Position numbers and translations under genes: made by a program. DNA of 64,000 nt from SHXO01 sp964523885 (GTDB lineage Bacteria > Pseudomonadota > Gammaproteobacteria > Burkholderiales > SHXO01): NCBI GenBank assembly GCA_964523885.1, contig CAZFYX010000069.1:62001-126000 (forward strand), given 5' to 3'. Numbering within the stretch: the stretch's first letter is position 1; each line of letters begins with the position of its first letter. Under the pieces are notes generated by a model. That model was not told where the DNA came from. It made no database searches and was given only the letters and a program-made list of their open reading frames with translations. Positions 61,508 through 64,000 of this stretch are shown here, one piece after another.

Positions 61508-62407
61508 ATGACGAGCAGCGTCCAACCCCGTCCGGCCTCGCTCCGGCTCCAACAGTTCTTCGCGCTCACCAAGCCGCGCGTGGTCTCGCTCATCGTGTTC
61601 ACCGCGGTGATCGGGATGTTCCTCGCCACCCCCGGCATGGTGCCGCTGCAGGCGTTCGTGTTCGGCACCATCGGCATCGCCCTCGTGGCGGGTGCCGCGG
61701 CCGCCATCAACTGCCTGGTGGAGCAGAAGATCGACGCGATCATGGCGCGGACGCGTGCCCGGCCGTTGCCGATGGGCCAGGTCAACTCGGTCGAGACGCT
61801 GGCCTTTGCGGGCGTGGTGGGCGGTGCCGGCCTGGCGCTGCTCTACGTCCTGGTCAATCCGCTCACCATGTGGCTCACCCTGGCGACCTTCGTGGGCTAC
61901 GCGATCATCTACACGGTCATCCTCAAGCCGCTCACGCCGCAGAACATCGTGATCGGCGGCGCGTCCGGCGCCATGCCGCCGGTACTCGGCTGGGCTGCCG
62001 TGACCGGCGAGATCTCCTCCGATGCGCTGCTGCTGTTCCTGATCATCTTCGCCTGGACGCCGCCGCACTTCTGGGCGCTCGCCCTGTACCGCACGCGCGA
62101 GTACGCCAAGGCCGGGGTACCGATGTTGCCCGTGACCCACGGCGACCGGTTCACCCGGCTGCACGTGCTGCTGTACACGGTGATCCTGTTCGCGGTGAGC
62201 GTGCTGCCGTTCGGCACGCGGATGAGCGGAGTCATCTACCTGGTCAGCGCGCTGGCGCTGGGCGGGGTGTTCCTGTACTACGCGGCAATGGTGTATTTCC
62301 GGTACAGCGACCAGGTCGCCCGCACCACCTTCCGCTACTCGATCCTGTACCTGTCGCTGCTGTTCGCGGCACTGCTGATCGATCACTACTTCCTGATCCG
62401 GTTCTGA
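61508..62407 (+). CDS. ctaB: Protoheme IX farnesyltransferase (heme O synthase)
   Basis: UbiA-superfamily membrane enzyme of 299 residues with about eight to nine helices. The first Asp-rich site is AINCLVEQKIDAIMARTRARPLP (NxxxDxxxxR), the second is MLPVTHGDRFTRLHVLLY. TPPHFWALALYR is specific to heme O synthases. It adds farnesyl to heme b, the step before heme A synthase (CtaA). The ATG at 61508 is preferred, and an in-frame ATG at 61437 would add 23 residues. Confidence 0.96.
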   Translation: MTSSVQPRPASLRLQQFFALTKPRVVSLIVFTAVIGMFLATPGMVPLQAFVFGTIGIALVAGAAAAINCLVEQKIDAIMARTRARPLPMGQVNSVETLAFAGVVGGAGLALLYVLVNPLTMWLTLATFVGYAIIYTVILKPLTPQNIVIGGASGAMPPVLGWAAVTGEISSDALLLFLIIFAWTPPHFWALALYRTREYAKAGVPMLPVTHGDRFTRLHVLLYTVILFAVSVLPFGTRMSGVIYLVSALALGGVFLYYAAMVYFRYSDQVARTTFRYSILYLSLLFAALLIDHYFLIRF

Positions 62408-62415
62408 GGATCCCC

Positions 62416-62994
62416 ATGCGCCTCGCGCTGGCATGCCTGCTGGCGGGGCTGCTCCTCGCCGGCTGCGACGGCAATCCGGCCCAGTTCAAGGCCACCGACA
62501 TCACGGGCGCCGACCTGGGACACGACTTCCAGCTGACCGACCAGGACGGCAAGCCGCGCACGCTCGCCGATTTCCGCGGCAAGGTGCTGGTCGTCTTCTT
62601 CGGCTTCACCCACTGCCCGGACGTATGTCCCACGACGCTCGCCGAACTGGCCCGTGCGCGCAAGGCGCTGGGCGCGGACGCGGACCGGGTGCAGGTGGTG
62701 ATGATCACAGTCGATCCCGAGCGCGACACGCCCGAGGTGCTCAGGCAGTACGTCACCGCGCTCGACCCCAGCTTCATCGGCCTCACCGGGGATGCGGATG
62801 CGATCGCGCGGACAGCGAAGGACTTCAAGGTCTTCTACCAGAAGACCGCGGGCCCCAGCGACAAGTCCTACAGCGTGGACCACTCCTCCGGCACGTTCGT
62901 GTTCGACCCATCCGGGCGCGTGCGCCTGCTGGTGGGATACGGCCAGGGCGCGGAGGTGTTCGCGCACGACATCAGGCAGTTGCTGAAGGGCTGA
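62416..62994 (+). CDS. Sco family copper chaperone (lipoprotein)
   Basis: SCO1/SenC protein of 192 residues. The lipobox LAGC places the acylated Cys at residue 17. The thioredoxin fold has the copper/redox motif C67-P-D-V-C71 in FFGFTHCPDVCPTTLAE and the ligand His in SVDHSSGTFVFDP. It metallates or reduces the CuA site of subunit II, with the PCu(A)C protein encoded at 17.7 kb as likely partner. It starts eight bases after ctaB and is followed by the repeat/terminator region before rpoH. Confidence 0.94.
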   Translation: MRLALACLLAGLLLAGCDGNPAQFKATDITGADLGHDFQLTDQDGKPRTLADFRGKVLVVFFGFTHCPDVCPTTLAELARARKALGADADRVQVVMITVDPERDTPEVLRQYVTALDPSFIGLTGDADAIARTAKDFKVFYQKTAGPSDKSYSVDHSSGTFVFDPSGRVRLLVGYGQGAEVFAHDIRQLLKG

Positions 62995-63003
62995 TACCCT
63001 TCC

Positions 63004-63182
63004 GCTAGGCGCTGAAGGCCCTAGGCTCTAGACGCCAGGATTCAGGCTCCAGGCCCAGGCTTCAGACACCAGGGCTACGGCCGTGCCCCTGGCAAAAAAA
63101 GAGCGGCGCATTGCGCCGCTCTTCATTTCTGGCATCTAGAGCCTAGGACCTAGCGCCTGAAGCGCGCCTGAATCCTGGCGTC
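63004..63182. repeat. Two interleaved inverted repeats flanking the sco/rpoH terminator
   Basis: Arm A (CCTAGGCTCTAGA, 63020-63032) has a perfect 13-base partner at 63135-63147. Arm B (GACGCCAGGATTCAGGC, 63031-63047) has a perfect 17-base partner at 63166-63182. The order is A-B-hairpin-A'-B', so both pairs cannot form one nested stem. The motif style (CTAGGCTCTAGA, CAGGCTCCAGG) recalls the heptamer repeats near lipA/lipB. Confidence 0.88.
63094..63123 (-). terminator. Rho-independent terminator of rpoH, possibly bidirectional
   Basis: Twelve-base stem (AAGAGCGGCGCA / TGCGCCGCTCTT) with a tiny centre. On the minus strand it is followed by seven T residues, a strong terminator for rpoH. On the plus strand only CATTTC follows, weaker for sco. 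Confidence 0.88.
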
Positions 63183-63225
63183 CAGACCACAGCCACTGAA
63201 ACCTGCACTGCCTCCCGCCTGCTCA

Positions 63226-64000
<775 letters not shown>

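Overview
The window looks like about 64 kb of chromosome from a GC-rich betaproteobacterium. The gene orders dacA-dat-ybeD-lipB-lipA, argB-HAD phosphatase-slmA, rhodanese-grxC-trxC-secB-gpsA and the aa3 oxidase operon running up to rpoH are all typical of that class. I cannot fix the genus. No rRNA, tRNA, insertion sequence, prophage or CRISPR array was found.

Region 1 (1-13.4 kb) is a surface polysaccharide locus. It encodes an O-acyltransferase, a methyltransferase, two sugar epimerase/reductases, four glycosyltransferases, an AsnB-type amidotransferase, a WecA/WbpL-like initiating transferase, a WbpM/CapD-like 4,6-dehydratase and, on the opposite strand, a UDP-glucuronate decarboxylase. 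Most neighbours overlap by a few bases, so it reads as one long operon. The wbpV-wbpL-wbpM-like end suggests that a QuiNAc- or FucNAc-type sugar is the first unit on the lipid carrier.

Region 2 (13.4-17.6 kb, minus strand) holds lipoate synthesis (lipB, lipA), ybeD, a D-amino acid aminotransferase and a PBP5-type carboxypeptidase. Region 3 (17.6-22 kb) is the most interesting part: a compact hvfA-hvfB-hvfC cassette (a RiPP precursor with three EGKCG repeats, an MNIO/DUF692 maturase and a DUF2063 partner) converges on a Cu(I) chaperone gene, an exported VOC protein and a small lipoprotein. It diverges from an hsp20 gene with a sigma-32-like promoter and a hairpin that buries its Shine-Dalgarno sequence.

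Region 4 (22-34.7 kb) is housekeeping: argB, slmA, moeB, ctpA, envC (with no canonical start codon), gpmA, a PglL-like O-oligosaccharyltransferase, grxC, trxC, secB, gpsA and trmL. Region 5 (34.8-53 kb) is a complete MSHA-type IV pilus locus, ordered E-G-F-B-A-C-D-O-P-Q and then I-(PilN-like)-J-K-L-M-N. Sigma-54-like elements lie upstream of mshA and mshI. Region 6 (53-64 kb) holds comF, bioC and the cytochrome c oxidase operon with its assembly factors (CtaG, SURF1, Sco, CtaB, but no CtaA). It ends in rpoH, which is cut by the window edge.

Several intergenic gaps contain short degenerate repeats arranged as inverted arms, each built from a different unit. They often touch stop or start codons, and one family has been read into the predicted N-terminus of LipB.
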